From assembly GCA_027314645.1 (NCBI GenBank), contig DAHVAL010000001.1:139295-203294 (forward strand): DNA of 64,000 bases, written 5' to 3'. This DNA comes from Nitrospirota bacterium (GTDB lineage Bacteria; Nitrospirota; Leptospirillia; Leptospirillales; Leptospirillaceae). The position numbers and the translations under genes are program-made. This document shows, piece by piece, positions 1 to 8,986 of the stretch. The first letter of the stretch is position 1. Each line of letters starts with the position of its first letter. The notes below the pieces were generated by a model. It was not told the origin of the DNA. It saw only the letters and a list, made by a program, of their open reading frames with translations, and ran no database searches.

Positions 1-817
1 GAAGGCGCCGGTGGCGCTTCGTGTCAATCCCGACGTCGATCCAAAAACCCATCCGTATATTTCCACCGGGATGAAAAAATCAAAGTTCGGCATTCCGGTC
101 GAGGCGGCGGTGGCCGAATACCAGCGCGCGTCCACCCTTCCGGGAATCCGGATCGTGGGAATTCATCAGCATATCGGGTCTCAGTTGACGGAAATCTCTC
201 CCTTTCGGGATTCGTTCGACCGGCTCCTGGCCTTTTACGAAGAGCTTCGGCAGGCAGGCATCCAGGTCACCCATTTGGACCTGGGAGGAGGGTTGGGCAT
301 CCGGTATCGAAACGAGGCTCCTCCCACCCCCAAAGATCTCGCCGATCTGGTTCTGCCCCGCGTCAAAGATCTCGGCGTGACCCTTGTCCTTGAACCCGGA
401 CGCTCCATCGTGGGCAATGCAGGCGTTCTGGTGACGCGCGTTCTCTACCGGAAACAGACTGCCGTCAAGACCTTTTTTATTGGGGATGCCGGGATGAATG
501 ATCTTTTGCGTCCCGCTCTTTACGGGGCCCATCATGATCTCCTTCCGGTTGTCCGGAAGGACCGGCCGGAGGTGAAGGGAGACCTGGTGGGTCCGATCTG
601 CGAATCCGGAGACTTCCTTGCGACCGATCGAGAAATGCCGGAATTCGCCGCCGGGGATTTGATCGCTGTCATGAGCGCCGGAGCCTATGGTTTTTCGATG
701 GCGTCAAATTACAATGCGCGTCCCCGTCCGGCGGAGGTGCTGGTGGACGGAGACACCTATCGGGTCGTCCGGGACCGTGAGACCTTTGAGGACCTGGTGC
801 GGGGTGAACGGATTTGA
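1..817 (+). CDS. lysA: Diaminopimelate decarboxylase, C-terminal part (5' end outside window)
   Basis: Catalyses the last step of lysine synthesis, decarboxylation of meso-diaminopimelate with PLP. The reading frame is open at the left window edge, so the N-terminal part with the PLP lysine is not visible. Visible family motifs are HQHIGSQ, the glycine-rich GGGLGI that holds the PLP phosphate, EPGRSIVGNAG, the active-site CESGDFLA and the late SAGAYGFSMASNYN tyrosine motif. The stop overlaps the TTG start of the next gene (TTGA). dapA, dapB and dapL follow on the same strand, so this is the first visible gene of a lysine/diaminopimelate operon. The assignment is secure; only the start is missing. 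Confidence 0.95.
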   Translation, partial: KAPVALRVNPDVDPKTHPYISTGMKKSKFGIPVEAAVAEYQRASTLPGIRIVGIHQHIGSQLTEISPFRDSFDRLLAFYEELRQAGIQVTHLDLGGGLGIRYRNEAPPTPKDLADLVLPRVKDLGVTLVLEPGRSIVGNAGVLVTRVLYRKQTAVKTFFIGDAGMNDLLRPALYGAHHDLLPVVRKDRPEVKGDLVGPICESGDFLATDREMPEFAAGDLIAVMSAGAYGFSMASNYNARPRPAEVLVDGDTYRVVRDRETFEDLVRGERI

Positions 818-1266
818 GCACGTCCGACACGTCCGTTGACCCGGAAGAGGATGACGAGGTCCCAATGGCCCCCCACAGGAAGGAAGGAAAGGGCTGTTTT
901 CTGGTGCTCATTATCCTGTCGGCCATCCCGGTGGTCTTTTTCCTCCTGACCTTTCTCGGTGGAAATTACCTGACCTACGTGTACATGCGATACTTGGCCG
1001 TGGACCGGGGGCTGATCACGCGCCGCCCGCCGGAGGTGTCCGAAGCGGAGTTCAAAAGGGACCTTATTATTTTGGACCGCTTCTACGACGAGGGAAACGC
1101 CGGAAAAATTCCCGGACGGGACGTGGTCAACCTTTCCTCCGAACTCAAAAATATGCTTTCCTATCCGGGTCCGGTGCGTCCGGAGGTGCTGAATCTCGTC
1201 GTTGGACATGCCCGCCAGGTCATGCAACAATACCATTTAGGCTCCCCCTCGGAGCCCGGCCGGTAG
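814..1266 (+). CDS. Hypothetical single-pass membrane protein
   Basis: A 150-residue protein of no recognised family. It has an acidic N-terminus, one hydrophobic segment at about residues 28-50 (CFLVLIILSAIPVVFFLL) and a charged soluble tail, so it is probably inner-membrane anchored. The TTG start overlaps the lysA stop, and dapA follows after about 40 bases, which suggests translation coupled to the lysine operon. No catalytic motif is visible and no function is proposed. Confidence 0.7.
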   Translation: MSTSDTSVDPEEDDEVPMAPHRKEGKGCFLVLIILSAIPVVFFLLTFLGGNYLTYVYMRYLAVDRGLITRRPPEVSEAEFKRDLIILDRFYDEGNAGKIPGRDVVNLSSELKNMLSYPGPVRPEVLNLVVGHARQVMQQYHLGSPSEPGR

Positions 1267-1307
1267 CGCGTCCGGCCCCAAATTTCGCAGGCAACAGGGA
1301 GGACACA

Positions 1308-2213
1308 TTGTTTTCGGGTTCGATGGTGGCGCTGGTCACACCGTTTTCCAGGGACCAGGACGGACGTGGCGGAGAGGTGGATGAAAAGGCTCTCCGGGGC
1401 CTGGTGGACTTTCATGTCAGGGAAGGGACCCGGGTCATCGTCCCGGTCGGAACGACGGGGGAATCCGCCACCTTGACCCATGAGGAGCACGAGCGGGTCA
1501 TCCGGATCGTGGTCGAACAGGCGGCCGGGCGCATTCTCGTCATGGCGGGGACCGGGTCGAACAGCACCCGGGAAGCGATCGCACTGACGCAGGCCGCCAA
1601 GCAGATGGGGGCGGACGGAGCCCTGGTGATCACCCCCTATTACAACCGTCCCACCCAGGAAGGACTGGTCCGCCATTATGAAGCCCTGGCGTCGAAGGTC
1701 GAATTCCCCATGGTGATCTACAACGTGCCGGCCCGGACGGGGGTGAACATGCTCCCTGAAACGATCGCGCGCCTGGCGACCCTCCCCGAATATGTCGGGG
1801 TCAAGGAGGCGTCCGGGAACATCAGCCAGATCATCGATCTCTTTCACCGACTGGAAAACAGGATGGGAGTCTATTCGGGGGACGATCTGATGACCTATCC
1901 GATCCTTGCCTTGGGAGGGCACGGGACCATTTCGGTGTCGGCGAACCTTGTTCCGAAGATGATGACAGAGCTTTGCGACCTGGCTCTTTCCGGAAACCTT
2001 TCGCCTGCCCGCGACCGCCATAACAGCCTGATCCCCCTCCACCAGGCCCTGGGTCTCGAAACCAACCCCATCCCCATCAAGACCGCGATGGAGATCGCCG
2101 GGATCATCGATGGGGCGATGCGCCTTCCGCTGGTTCCGATGGAGCCGGAGAACCGCCGGCGCCTCTCAGAGGTCCTCTCATGGATGAAGCTCGTCAAGGA
2201 TGGGAGCCGTTGA
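1308..2213 (+). CDS. dapA: 4-hydroxy-tetrahydrodipicolinate synthase
   Basis: Condenses pyruvate with aspartate semialdehyde, the first committed step of diaminopimelate/lysine synthesis in the cytoplasm. The 301 residues match the family length for a TIM barrel. The Schiff-base lysine is K166 in GVKEASGN; the pyruvate-binding GTTGESATL and the YNVPARTG tyrosine motif are present. The TTG start is chosen because a GGGAGG ribosome-binding site lies about nine bases upstream and the protein begins at the conserved GSMVALVTPF. dapB follows with overlap. Confidence 0.97.
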   Translation: MFSGSMVALVTPFSRDQDGRGGEVDEKALRGLVDFHVREGTRVIVPVGTTGESATLTHEEHERVIRIVVEQAAGRILVMAGTGSNSTREAIALTQAAKQMGADGALVITPYYNRPTQEGLVRHYEALASKVEFPMVIYNVPARTGVNMLPETIARLATLPEYVGVKEASGNISQIIDLFHRLENRMGVYSGDDLMTYPILALGGHGTISVSANLVPKMMTELCDLALSGNLSPARDRHNSLIPLHQALGLETNPIPIKTAMEIAGIIDGAMRLPLVPMEPENRRRLSEVLSWMKLVKDGSR

Positions 2214-3016
2214 ACCGGGATAAGGTCACCCTTGTGGGGGCGGGGGGACGGATGGGGCAGGAGATCGCCGACGTCCTTCTCGGAAACCCTCTCCTGACGC
2301 TTGGGGCGGCCATCGAATCGGAGGAGTCCCCCCTTCTTGGGCTTCCAGTCCCCTCCTTCCCCGATCTCTCCTACGACGCCGACCTTGGGCGTGGAATCTC
2401 CCGTTGCGAGGTGGGGATCGACTTTTCCTCCCCCGCCAACCTGAGGAGCACGGTGGAAGGCTTCGTCCAAGCCAAAAAACCGCTGGTGATCGGAACGACG
2501 GGGCTGACGGTGGCGGATAGGGATTTTGTGCGGGACATGGGCGCCCACATTCCCATTCTTTGGTCCCCCAACATGAGCCTGGGCGTGAACCTTCTGGCGA
2601 TCCTTTCAGGCCAAGCCGCCAGGGCGCTTGAAGGATTCGACGCCGAAATCCTCGAAATCCACCATCGCCACAAGAAAGACGCCCCCAGTGGAACGGCCCT
2701 CTTTCTGGGGGAGGCGGTGGCGTCGGCGAGGAAGGGATCTCTTTCCGACCTGGGAGTCTTCGTTCGGCATGGTCTGACCGGCGAGCGGGACGAGGGGTCC
2801 ATCGGGGTCATGGCCCTCCGGGGAGGAGATGTCCCAGGAGATCACACCGTCTTCTTTTTGGGCCCCGGGGAGCGTCTTGAACTGACGCATCGGGCGGAGA
2901 GCCGGGAAGTCTTTGCGCGTGGAGCGGTTCGGGCGGCGGCATTCCTTTTGGGGCGGCCGACCGGGTTTTATACGATGGCCGATGTCTTGCTGTCAGGCGA
3001 GGGCCAAGGCCCGTGA
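2210..3016 (+). CDS. dapB: 4-hydroxy-tetrahydrodipicolinate reductase
   Basis: Reduces the DapA product with NAD(P)H to tetrahydrodipicolinate. The N-terminal Rossmann motif GAGGRMGQEI and the catalytic HHRHKKDAPSGTAL segment are intact, and the length (268 residues) is typical. The preferred start is the TTG that overlaps the dapA stop (TTGA) and sits behind a GGGAG; an upstream ATG at 2180 would add ten residues and overlap dapA by 34 bases. The next gene starts on the dapB stop (GTGA). Confidence 0.95.
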   Translation: MNRDKVTLVGAGGRMGQEIADVLLGNPLLTLGAAIESEESPLLGLPVPSFPDLSYDADLGRGISRCEVGIDFSSPANLRSTVEGFVQAKKPLVIGTTGLTVADRDFVRDMGAHIPILWSPNMSLGVNLLAILSGQAARALEGFDAEILEIHHRHKKDAPSGTALFLGEAVASARKGSLSDLGVFVRHGLTGERDEGSIGVMALRGGDVPGDHTVFFLGPGERLELTHRAESREVFARGAVRAAAFLLGRPTGFYTMADVLLSGEGQGP

Positions 3017-3840
3017 CGGAGGGGCTTCCCCAAGGGCTGGCCCCGGGGGATTTGTTCGTCTGTTATCGGATGACGAGCCCGGACCAAGCCGGGCCGGAAG
3101 GCGCCGGCCTCCTAAGGCCCGATGGAACAATCCAGGCGCTTGACGGAACGACCATTCGGCCGGACAAGCTCGTTTGGCTTCCGCCGGTCCGTCCGGGGAA
3201 GATCCTTGCGGTGGGATTAAATGACCGGGGGCACGCCCTTGAAATGGGAAAGCCGCTTCCCAAGGAGCCCCTTCTTTTTCTCAAGGCCCTGTCCTCCCTG
3301 GGCTCCCATTTGGGCCACGTGGCCTACCCGGCGGTCTCATCCCGGGTCGACTTCGAGGGCGAGATCGCTCTCGTGATCGGGGAGCGTGCCGACCATGTGT
3401 CCCCGGGCCAATCCCATCGCCACCTTTTCGGGATTTGCCAGGCCAACGATATCACCGCCCGGGATCTTCAGGCCCGGGATGTCCAGTATACGCGGGCCAA
3501 GTCCTTTCCCGGATTCTGTCCGGTGGGTCCGGCGATTCTTGTCGGGGGTCGGCCGGACGGACGTTTTATCCGGACGCGGGTCAACGGAGTCCTGAGACAG
3601 GACGCACGGGAGACCGACCAGATTTTTCGCTGGGAATCCCTGATCAGCTATATCAGCCACATGATGCCGCTTGAACCGGGTGATCTCATCCTGACGGGGA
3701 CCTACCGCGGAATCGGGCCCATGGCGGTCGGGGACACGGTGACGGTCGAGGTGGAAGGGTGCGGGACTCCCCTCGAAAGCCGGATCGTCTCCGATCCCTT
3801 CCCGGATCTGTTCACGGTCTGGCCTTCTAAGGCCCCCTAA
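3013..3840 (+). CDS. Fumarylacetoacetate hydrolase (FAH) family protein
   Basis: A 275-residue FAH-fold protein. The family includes fumarylpyruvate hydrolases, oxaloacetate tautomerase/decarboxylases and similar enzymes acting on 2-oxo acids. The metal-binding acidic cluster is visible (DFEGEIALVIG near residue 115, then NDITARDLQ), as are KSFPGFCPVGP and the C-terminal GDLILTGT. The GTG start overlaps the dapB stop, placing it inside the lysine operon. A role in clearing a 2-oxo-acid by-product of the pathway is only a guess; the substrate cannot be read from the sequence. Confidence 0.85.
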   Translation: MTEGLPQGLAPGDLFVCYRMTSPDQAGPEGAGLLRPDGTIQALDGTTIRPDKLVWLPPVRPGKILAVGLNDRGHALEMGKPLPKEPLLFLKALSSLGSHLGHVAYPAVSSRVDFEGEIALVIGERADHVSPGQSHRHLFGICQANDITARDLQARDVQYTRAKSFPGFCPVGPAILVGGRPDGRFIRTRVNGVLRQDARETDQIFRWESLISYISHMMPLEPGDLILTGTYRGIGPMAVGDTVTVEVEGCGTPLESRIVSDPFPDLFTVWPSKAP

Positions 3841-3959
3841 GGGCATGAATCGTTGTTCCGGTGGAGCCTCTCCCCAGAGGAGGAGGGGGACCCGGACGAC
3901 GCTCCCATTCAACAAAACGACAACAGATCCCTCTTGGATCTTCAAGGAGAGAGTCGCCC

Positions 3960-5141
3960 ATGGATTTTCGAACCAAATTCGCCAAGCGCATCACCACCCT
4001 CCCCCCCTATTTGTTCGCCCGGATCGACGAGAAAAAGAGAGAAGCTCTGGCGCGGGGTGTCGACCTGATCAACCTGGGGATCGGGGATCCCGACAGTCCG
4101 ACCTTGGATCCGATCGTGGCCGCGGGCCAGAAGGCCCTTAGCAAACCGGAACATCACCAGTATCCCTCCTACGAGGGCATGCTGTCCTTTCGGAAGGCCA
4201 TCGCCGACTGGTATCATCGGAGGTTCGGTGTGACGCTCGATCCGGGAGCCGAAGTGGTGGGCCTTATCGGGTCAAAGGAAGGAATCGGCCATCTTCCGCT
4301 CGCGTTCGTTGAGCCCGGGGATGCGGTGCTGATCCCCGAACCAGGCTACCCCGTTTACCACGCCGGGACCCTGTTTGCGGGGGGGGAAAGCTATTTTATG
4401 CCGATCCTCGAATCGAACGGGTTCATGCCGGACCTCGACAGCATTCCGGAGTCGGTGCTAAAGAGAGCCAAGATCATGTTTCTCAACTATCCGAACAATC
4501 CCACTGGCGCCACCGCCACGGATGAATTTTTCCGAAAGGCGATCGATCTGGCCCTTCGGCACGGATTCATCGTGGCCCACGATGCCGCCTATTCGGAAAT
4601 CTATTACGACGGAAAGCCCCCGAAAAGCTTTCTCTCCTATCCGGGAGCCAAGGAGGTTGGGATCGAGTTCCACAGTCTCTCCAAGACCTACAACATGACA
4701 GGATGGCGCGTGGGTTTTGCCGTCGGAAACCGGGAGGTTCTCTCGGGGCTTCTCAAGGTGAAGAGCAACATGGACTCCGGCATCTTTCAGGCGCTCCAGG
4801 AGGCGGCCATCACCGCACTCACCCTCCCGGAACCGATGCTCGAGTCGCTCCGTTCCCTCTATCAGAAACGGCGCGACATTCTCGTTCCTGGTCTCAACAG
4901 CGTCGGCCTCCGGGCGTTTTCACCCGGAGCGTCCTTTTATCTCTGGGCGGGTCTCCCCAAGGGGATGACCTCCGAGGAGGCCACCCTTGCGCTTTTAGAC
5001 AAGACCGGCATTGTCGCCACTCCGGGAAACGGCTTTGGCGCATCTGGGGAAGGATATGTCCGATTTGCGCTGACCGTCGGAACGGACAGGCTGGCGGAGG
5101 CCATCGGTCGGATCCGGACCCATCGGCTTTTCGGAGTCTGA
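3960..5141 (+). CDS. dapL: LL-diaminopimelate aminotransferase
   Basis: Class I/II PLP aminotransferase of 393 residues. In the DapL route it converts tetrahydrodipicolinate directly to LL-diaminopimelate, replacing DapD/DapC/DapE. The PLP lysine is K242 in HSLSKTYNMTGWRVGF; NLGIGDPDSPT near the N-terminus and NYPNNPTGA are the expected substrate and PLP motifs. The ATG is preceded by AAGGAGAG about ten bases upstream; a longer frame back to 3861 lacks such a site. Location beside dapA, dapB and lysA supports DapL over a generic aspartate aminotransferase. Confidence 0.88.
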   Translation: MDFRTKFAKRITTLPPYLFARIDEKKREALARGVDLINLGIGDPDSPTLDPIVAAGQKALSKPEHHQYPSYEGMLSFRKAIADWYHRRFGVTLDPGAEVVGLIGSKEGIGHLPLAFVEPGDAVLIPEPGYPVYHAGTLFAGGESYFMPILESNGFMPDLDSIPESVLKRAKIMFLNYPNNPTGATATDEFFRKAIDLALRHGFIVAHDAAYSEIYYDGKPPKSFLSYPGAKEVGIEFHSLSKTYNMTGWRVGFAVGNREVLSGLLKVKSNMDSGIFQALQEAAITALTLPEPMLESLRSLYQKRRDILVPGLNSVGLRAFSPGASFYLWAGLPKGMTSEEATLALLDKTGIVATPGNGFGASGEGYVRFALTVGTDRLAEAIGRIRTHRLFGV

Positions 5142-5158
5142 TTGCCCGGAGGGAATCG

Positions 5159-5689
5159 ATGGGAGGATTTTTTGCGGTCTCTCTCGGAGGGAACCTGCGA
5201 ACCACGCGGAGGGCCTTTGGCTGGGCCTTGGGCGCCCTTCTTTCGAACCGGAATCTCTTTTTCACGGGATGTTCGCCGGTATCCCGCACCGACCCTTGGG
5301 AAGTCGTCGCCCCGGCTTTTTTAAATCAAGTGGTCACCGGATACTCCCGCATCGGAGCCCCCGGCCTGTGGAACCTCCTGATACAGGCAGAGCGCCTCGA
5401 AATTCGACGGGGAAAGGGCCGGCTCCATCCCCGGACGCTCGATCTCGATTTTCTTCTTTTTTCCGGAGCCCCTTCGCCGAGACGGGATTTGATCCTTCCG
5501 CATCCCCGGCTTGCCGATCGGCCGGTTCTTCAGGACCTGCTTCATCGATCCGAAACGGCTCCCCGCTCACGCCTCCTCTGGGTTGTCCAAAGGTCCGTCC
5601 GAGCGTGGAACTCCCGCAAAAGAGGACCCGTCAAAAAGAGGCGGGAATGTGTTTGCCGGGCGGGATCAGGATCAATCTCTCAGCATTAG
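5159..5689 (+). CDS. folK: 2-amino-4-hydroxy-6-hydroxymethyldihydropteridine pyrophosphokinase
   Basis: Transfers pyrophosphate from ATP to the pterin alcohol in folate synthesis. The protein of 176 residues begins with the usual SLGGNL, and has FLNQVV and the HPPK signature RGKGRLHPRTLDLDFLLF followed by LPHPRLADRPVL. The start ATG follows a GGAGGG site. Its basic C-terminal tail (RKRGPVKKRREC) is not part of the domain. It sits 17 bases after dapL and is probably co-transcribed. Confidence 0.92.
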   Translation: MGGFFAVSLGGNLRTTRRAFGWALGALLSNRNLFFTGCSPVSRTDPWEVVAPAFLNQVVTGYSRIGAPGLWNLLIQAERLEIRRGKGRLHPRTLDLDFLLFSGAPSPRRDLILPHPRLADRPVLQDLLHRSETAPRSRLLWVVQRSVRAWNSRKRGPVKKRRECVCRAGSGSISQH

Positions 5690-5716
5690 CCCTGGGCGCG
5701 GAAGGAGCGGGCTTCA

Positions 5717-6496
5717 TTGGGGCATCGAGCCTGTCATCGATGGTGGAATCGTTCGGGGGGATGGCTGTTCCTCCTGCTTCTCCTGCTCCCGGTCCCGGAT
5801 TTCTGCGAGGCTCAGACCGTTGAGATCAACGGAGGGGAAACGGTCTTTTCCCAGAACAGCCAGTACTATTTCGGGCAGGTCGGGGACTTCATCCCGCTCG
5901 CTGGGCCACCCGTCTCGGCCACCGGCTCTCCCAGCGTGGGGACGGCGGCCACCGGAGGGATCACCCTTCACCTCTTCGTGGAGGTGTACTATCTTTCCTA
6001 TGAAACACTTGGACCTTCCTTGACCACCTTCAACGCCTACAACGGCCTCAACCCCTCCGTCGGTCTTCGGGTTCCGGTCGGGGACGGGTTTTTCGAAGGG
6101 GATGTCGGAATCGCCCTGGCCGAAGGGTTTGAGACCAATACCCCGATCGAAGGGTTGGCCGGGATCTTTCTTCAGACCGAGTATTATCAGGCCCTGGGTC
6201 CGGGGGCGTTCGATTTCTTCGCCAACTACCTCGGCTATATTCAATATATTTATGGGCAGGCCCGGTACTTTATTCCCGTTAAGGGCACCCCCCCCGAGAC
6301 CGTGTCCATTTATTTGGGCCCGGAACTGATCGGGCAAGGGAACAACACCTACAACGCGGGCCAGGGAGGGGCCGTCCTGGGAGTGTCCCTCCCAAAGCTC
6401 CATTCCTACCTTACCTTCGACGGCGGCCTGCTCCGATCCTCCGTGTCTACGGGTTGGGGGGGGTATCAGGGGTTTTCGTGGTATGTCTCATTCTGA
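5717..6496 (+). CDS. Exported protein, probably an outer-membrane beta-barrel
   Basis: A 259-residue protein with a signal peptide (hydrophobic LFLLLLLLPVPDF, likely cut after CEA near residue 32). The mature part is rich in aromatic and glycine residues in alternating patterns (VEVYYLSYETL, FFANYLGYIQYIYGQARYF, SIYLGPELIG) and ends in an aromatic residue (SWYVSF), as in small outer-membrane barrels. YLGPELIGQG recalls BcsS-like cellulose-associated barrels, but only weakly. The start is a TTG; mutY begins inside its last codons, so the two genes are coupled. Function unknown. Confidence 0.7.
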   Translation: MGHRACHRWWNRSGGWLFLLLLLLPVPDFCEAQTVEINGGETVFSQNSQYYFGQVGDFIPLAGPPVSATGSPSVGTAATGGITLHLFVEVYYLSYETLGPSLTTFNAYNGLNPSVGLRVPVGDGFFEGDVGIALAEGFETNTPIEGLAGIFLQTEYYQALGPGAFDFFANYLGYIQYIYGQARYFIPVKGTPPETVSIYLGPELIGQGNNTYNAGQGGAVLGVSLPKLHSYLTFDGGLLRSSVSTGWGGYQGFSWYVSF

Positions 6497-7712
6497 CGCC
6501 GGCACCTCCGACGATGCCGCCCTCTCTGGCAACGCCCTTCCCGCCCTTCTTCGCTGGTACGAGGCCAACCGGCGTGACCTTCCCTGGAGGAGAAGCCGGG
6601 ATCCTTACCGGATCTGGGTGTCCGAGGTCATGCTTCAGCAGACGACTGTCCGGGCCGTACTCGGGTATTACGAGCGCTTCCTCGGGCGCTTCCCGTCCGT
6701 CTTTGACCTGGCCTCTGCGGAGCTTTCCGAGGTGTTGCGGTTCTGGGAGGGTCTTGGCTATTACCAGCGGGCCAGGAATCTCCACCGGGCGGCGGGAATC
6801 CTCGCAGAAAATCCCGCTGGCCCGATTTGGCCTTCCTCGGTGGAGCAGTGGCAGTCCCTTCCCGGGATCGGCCGTTCCACCGCCGGGGCGATCCATTCCC
6901 TGTCCACCAATCTCTGGGCGCCTATTCTCGATGCCAATGTCCGACGGGTCACCGAACGCCTGTTCGGGATCCCTCCGGATGTCCCCGTGAGGGACCGCCG
7001 CCTCTGGGAAGCGTCGAACTCCTGGGGGCGGGAGAATCCCCGCCCCGCCGATACCAATCAGGCCCTGATGGAACTTGGGGCGACCCTCTGTCTCCCCGCG
7101 GCCCCTTCCTGCGAAGGGTGTCCGGTCGCCTCCTTGTGCAAAAGCCGGACGGAGATTCATGCCGCGAAGGATCCTCAAGGCAAAAAGGTCGGACGAAAAC
7201 CGGCCCCGCTCCGGATGCGTGTGGCTCTCGTTCCGTCCTCCGGCCCGCTTCTCTTCGAGCCGCGATTGGAAGGGCGTCTGCTCGAAGGGTTGTTGGAGAT
7301 TGCCGGGTTTTCCTCCCCTGGGCTCGCGCCGGGGGAGACGGTCGGAGAAGGCTCCTTGGGGGGGTGGACCGTTGTGGAGGAAATCGGCCGGGTCCGGCAT
7401 GTCTATTCCCATTTTCGGGAGGAGGTGCAGGTGTTGAAGGTGGAGGCTCCCCGCTTGCCGGGAAGCCCGGAGGAAGCTCTCCGGGAGGGGGGGAGATGGG
7501 AATCGCTCGAATGGGCGGGCCGTCTCGCCCTGACGGGGGTCGCGAGAAAAATCGTTTCGGCGCTTCGGTCGGGGGCTTTCCGGGTCCCGGATACGGCGGG
7601 GAAGAGGGCCTTTGGCGCCGGGAAGAACGGAGAAGGGGAAAAAGGTCGGCCGGTCCGTAAAGACCGGAACCCTCTGCCCTTCCCCTCCATTCCGGAAAGA
7701 GACCGGCCCTGA
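6483..7712 (+). CDS. mutY: A/G-specific adenine glycosylase
   Basis: Base-excision repair enzyme that removes adenine opposite 8-oxoguanine. It carries the catalytic glutamate E48 (SEVMLQQT), the helix-hairpin-helix LPGIGRSTAG, the catalytic aspartate D150 (LDANVRRV) and the four iron-sulfur cysteines (C-x6-C-x2-C-x5-C around residue 208-222), followed by a NUDIX-like 8-oxoG recognition domain. At 409 residues it is longer than usual because of a low-complexity basic tail after about residue 365. The ATG overlaps the preceding gene by 14 bases. Confidence 0.95.
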   Translation: MSHSDAGTSDDAALSGNALPALLRWYEANRRDLPWRRSRDPYRIWVSEVMLQQTTVRAVLGYYERFLGRFPSVFDLASAELSEVLRFWEGLGYYQRARNLHRAAGILAENPAGPIWPSSVEQWQSLPGIGRSTAGAIHSLSTNLWAPILDANVRRVTERLFGIPPDVPVRDRRLWEASNSWGRENPRPADTNQALMELGATLCLPAAPSCEGCPVASLCKSRTEIHAAKDPQGKKVGRKPAPLRMRVALVPSSGPLLFEPRLEGRLLEGLLEIAGFSSPGLAPGETVGEGSLGGWTVVEEIGRVRHVYSHFREEVQVLKVEAPRLPGSPEEALREGGRWESLEWAGRLALTGVARKIVSALRSGAFRVPDTAGKRAFGAGKNGEGEKGRPVRKDRNPLPFPSIPERDRP

Positions 7713-7861
7713 GGGAGGGCGAAACGGGGGACCCCCCTCCTTCCGAAAAAGGTCTCTTCTCGCGGGTCGGGAAACGAATCTCCGGGGAACCGAAACAGAA
7801 CACATGGACGGCGCCGGCGGGTGTCAAAGAGGGCCGGCTGAAAGGAATTCGGGAGGAGACC

Positions 7862-8968
7862 ATGGCCATGACGGGCCAGAAGACCGGCGGGAACTGGAGA
7901 GCGGTCCTCGCCGCGCTGCTGCTTTTCCTCTCCTCCTGCCAGTCCTCCTCCGCCCTCTTCTGGTTTTCCTCCATCCTTCCCTCGGGGGCGGAACCTTCCG
8001 CGATCGCCTGTCCCACCCCCCAGTCCTGCATCGCCGTCGGCCAGGCGGGTCTGTTTTTGGTCTCCCAAAACGGGGGACAGCTTTGGACTCCGGCCAACAG
8101 CGGACTGGGAGCGGCCCTGGCCAATTTCAACCTCACCTCCATCGCCTGCGTGTCCTCCACCCAATGCACCATTGTCGGGAATCAGGGGCTGATCCTCCAG
8201 AGCACGAACGGAGGGCAAACCTTTTCCATCAACAATGTCACGACCAACGGAAACCTGACCTTCAACGATGTCGTATGCCAAAGTTCGGGAACGCCGGCAT
8301 GCGTCATTGTCGGAGACAACAATACTCTCCTGATTCAGAGCAGTGCCGGAGCGGCATGGGCTCCCGATCTCAAGGTCCTGTCGGCGCCCCTGGGTCCAGC
8401 CAATTTCAACCAGGTCTTTCTCCTCGGCTCATCCCTGTGGATCGCGGCCTCCAATGTCGCAGGAACCGGCATGAACGCCCTGCTCTATTCCGGGGACGGG
8501 GGGAACACCTGGGCGTTGATCGTCATCCCCCAGGGTTTGGCCCTCCAAGGGGTGAGCGGAGTGGGCTGTTTGTCCACCGCGAATTGCTATGTCGATGGAA
8601 CAGGCGTCCTGCTTGAAACCACCGACGGCGGATCGACCTGGGAGGCGCTTTCACTGATGGGCAGGAGTCCCTCGGGGATGACGTCCACCCTGACCGGAAT
8701 GTACGTCGCCCCTGGAGGGACCGTCTATGCTTACGGACAGAACGGGGCCCTGTACCAGGTGTCGACCCTTGGCGGAGGGGCGATTTCCGGGCAGGCGGCC
8801 ATCCTCCAGATGTTTCCTTCGAACGCGTCCCAACTGGCGTTTACCGGGATGGTCTGTCCTCAATCTTCGGTGTGTTTCGTGGCGGGAAACTCCCTTGCCA
8901 TTTCGGGGGGAATCTTCTACTCTAGCCCCAATGGTTCGGCTGGGGCCCAATCCACTGGGATCCCTTGA
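7862..8968 (+). CDS. Ycf48/BNR-like beta-propeller lipoprotein
   Basis: A 368-residue exported protein whose signal peptide ends in a lipobox (LSSC, C26). The rest is a chain of propeller repeats of the Ycf48/Hcf136 type, each with a paired cysteine signature such as IACPTPQSCIAVG, IACVSSTQCTIVG, VGCLSTANCYVDG and MVCPQSSVCFVAG, followed by GNQG/GGQTF or GGSTW turns. The cysteine pairs probably form a disulfide in each blade, which fits a periplasmic or surface site. The first ATG follows GGGAGGAG. It is followed by a DUF3332 lipoprotein 18 bases on. The ligand or assembly partner is unknown. Confidence 0.8.
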   Translation: MAMTGQKTGGNWRAVLAALLLFLSSCQSSSALFWFSSILPSGAEPSAIACPTPQSCIAVGQAGLFLVSQNGGQLWTPANSGLGAALANFNLTSIACVSSTQCTIVGNQGLILQSTNGGQTFSINNVTTNGNLTFNDVVCQSSGTPACVIVGDNNTLLIQSSAGAAWAPDLKVLSAPLGPANFNQVFLLGSSLWIAASNVAGTGMNALLYSGDGGNTWALIVIPQGLALQGVSGVGCLSTANCYVDGTGVLLETTDGGSTWEALSLMGRSPSGMTSTLTGMYVAPGGTVYAYGQNGALYQVSTLGGGAISGQAAILQMFPSNASQLAFTGMVCPQSSVCFVAGNSLAISGGIFYSSPNGSAGAQSTGIP

Positions 8969-8986
8969 AAATCACGGGAGGTCATA

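Noticed and set aside
6447..7805. Long open frames on the minus strand opposite mutY
   Set aside because: They have proline/arginine-rich, biased composition typical of the antisense of GC-rich genes and no ribosome-binding site; mutY has all catalytic motifs.
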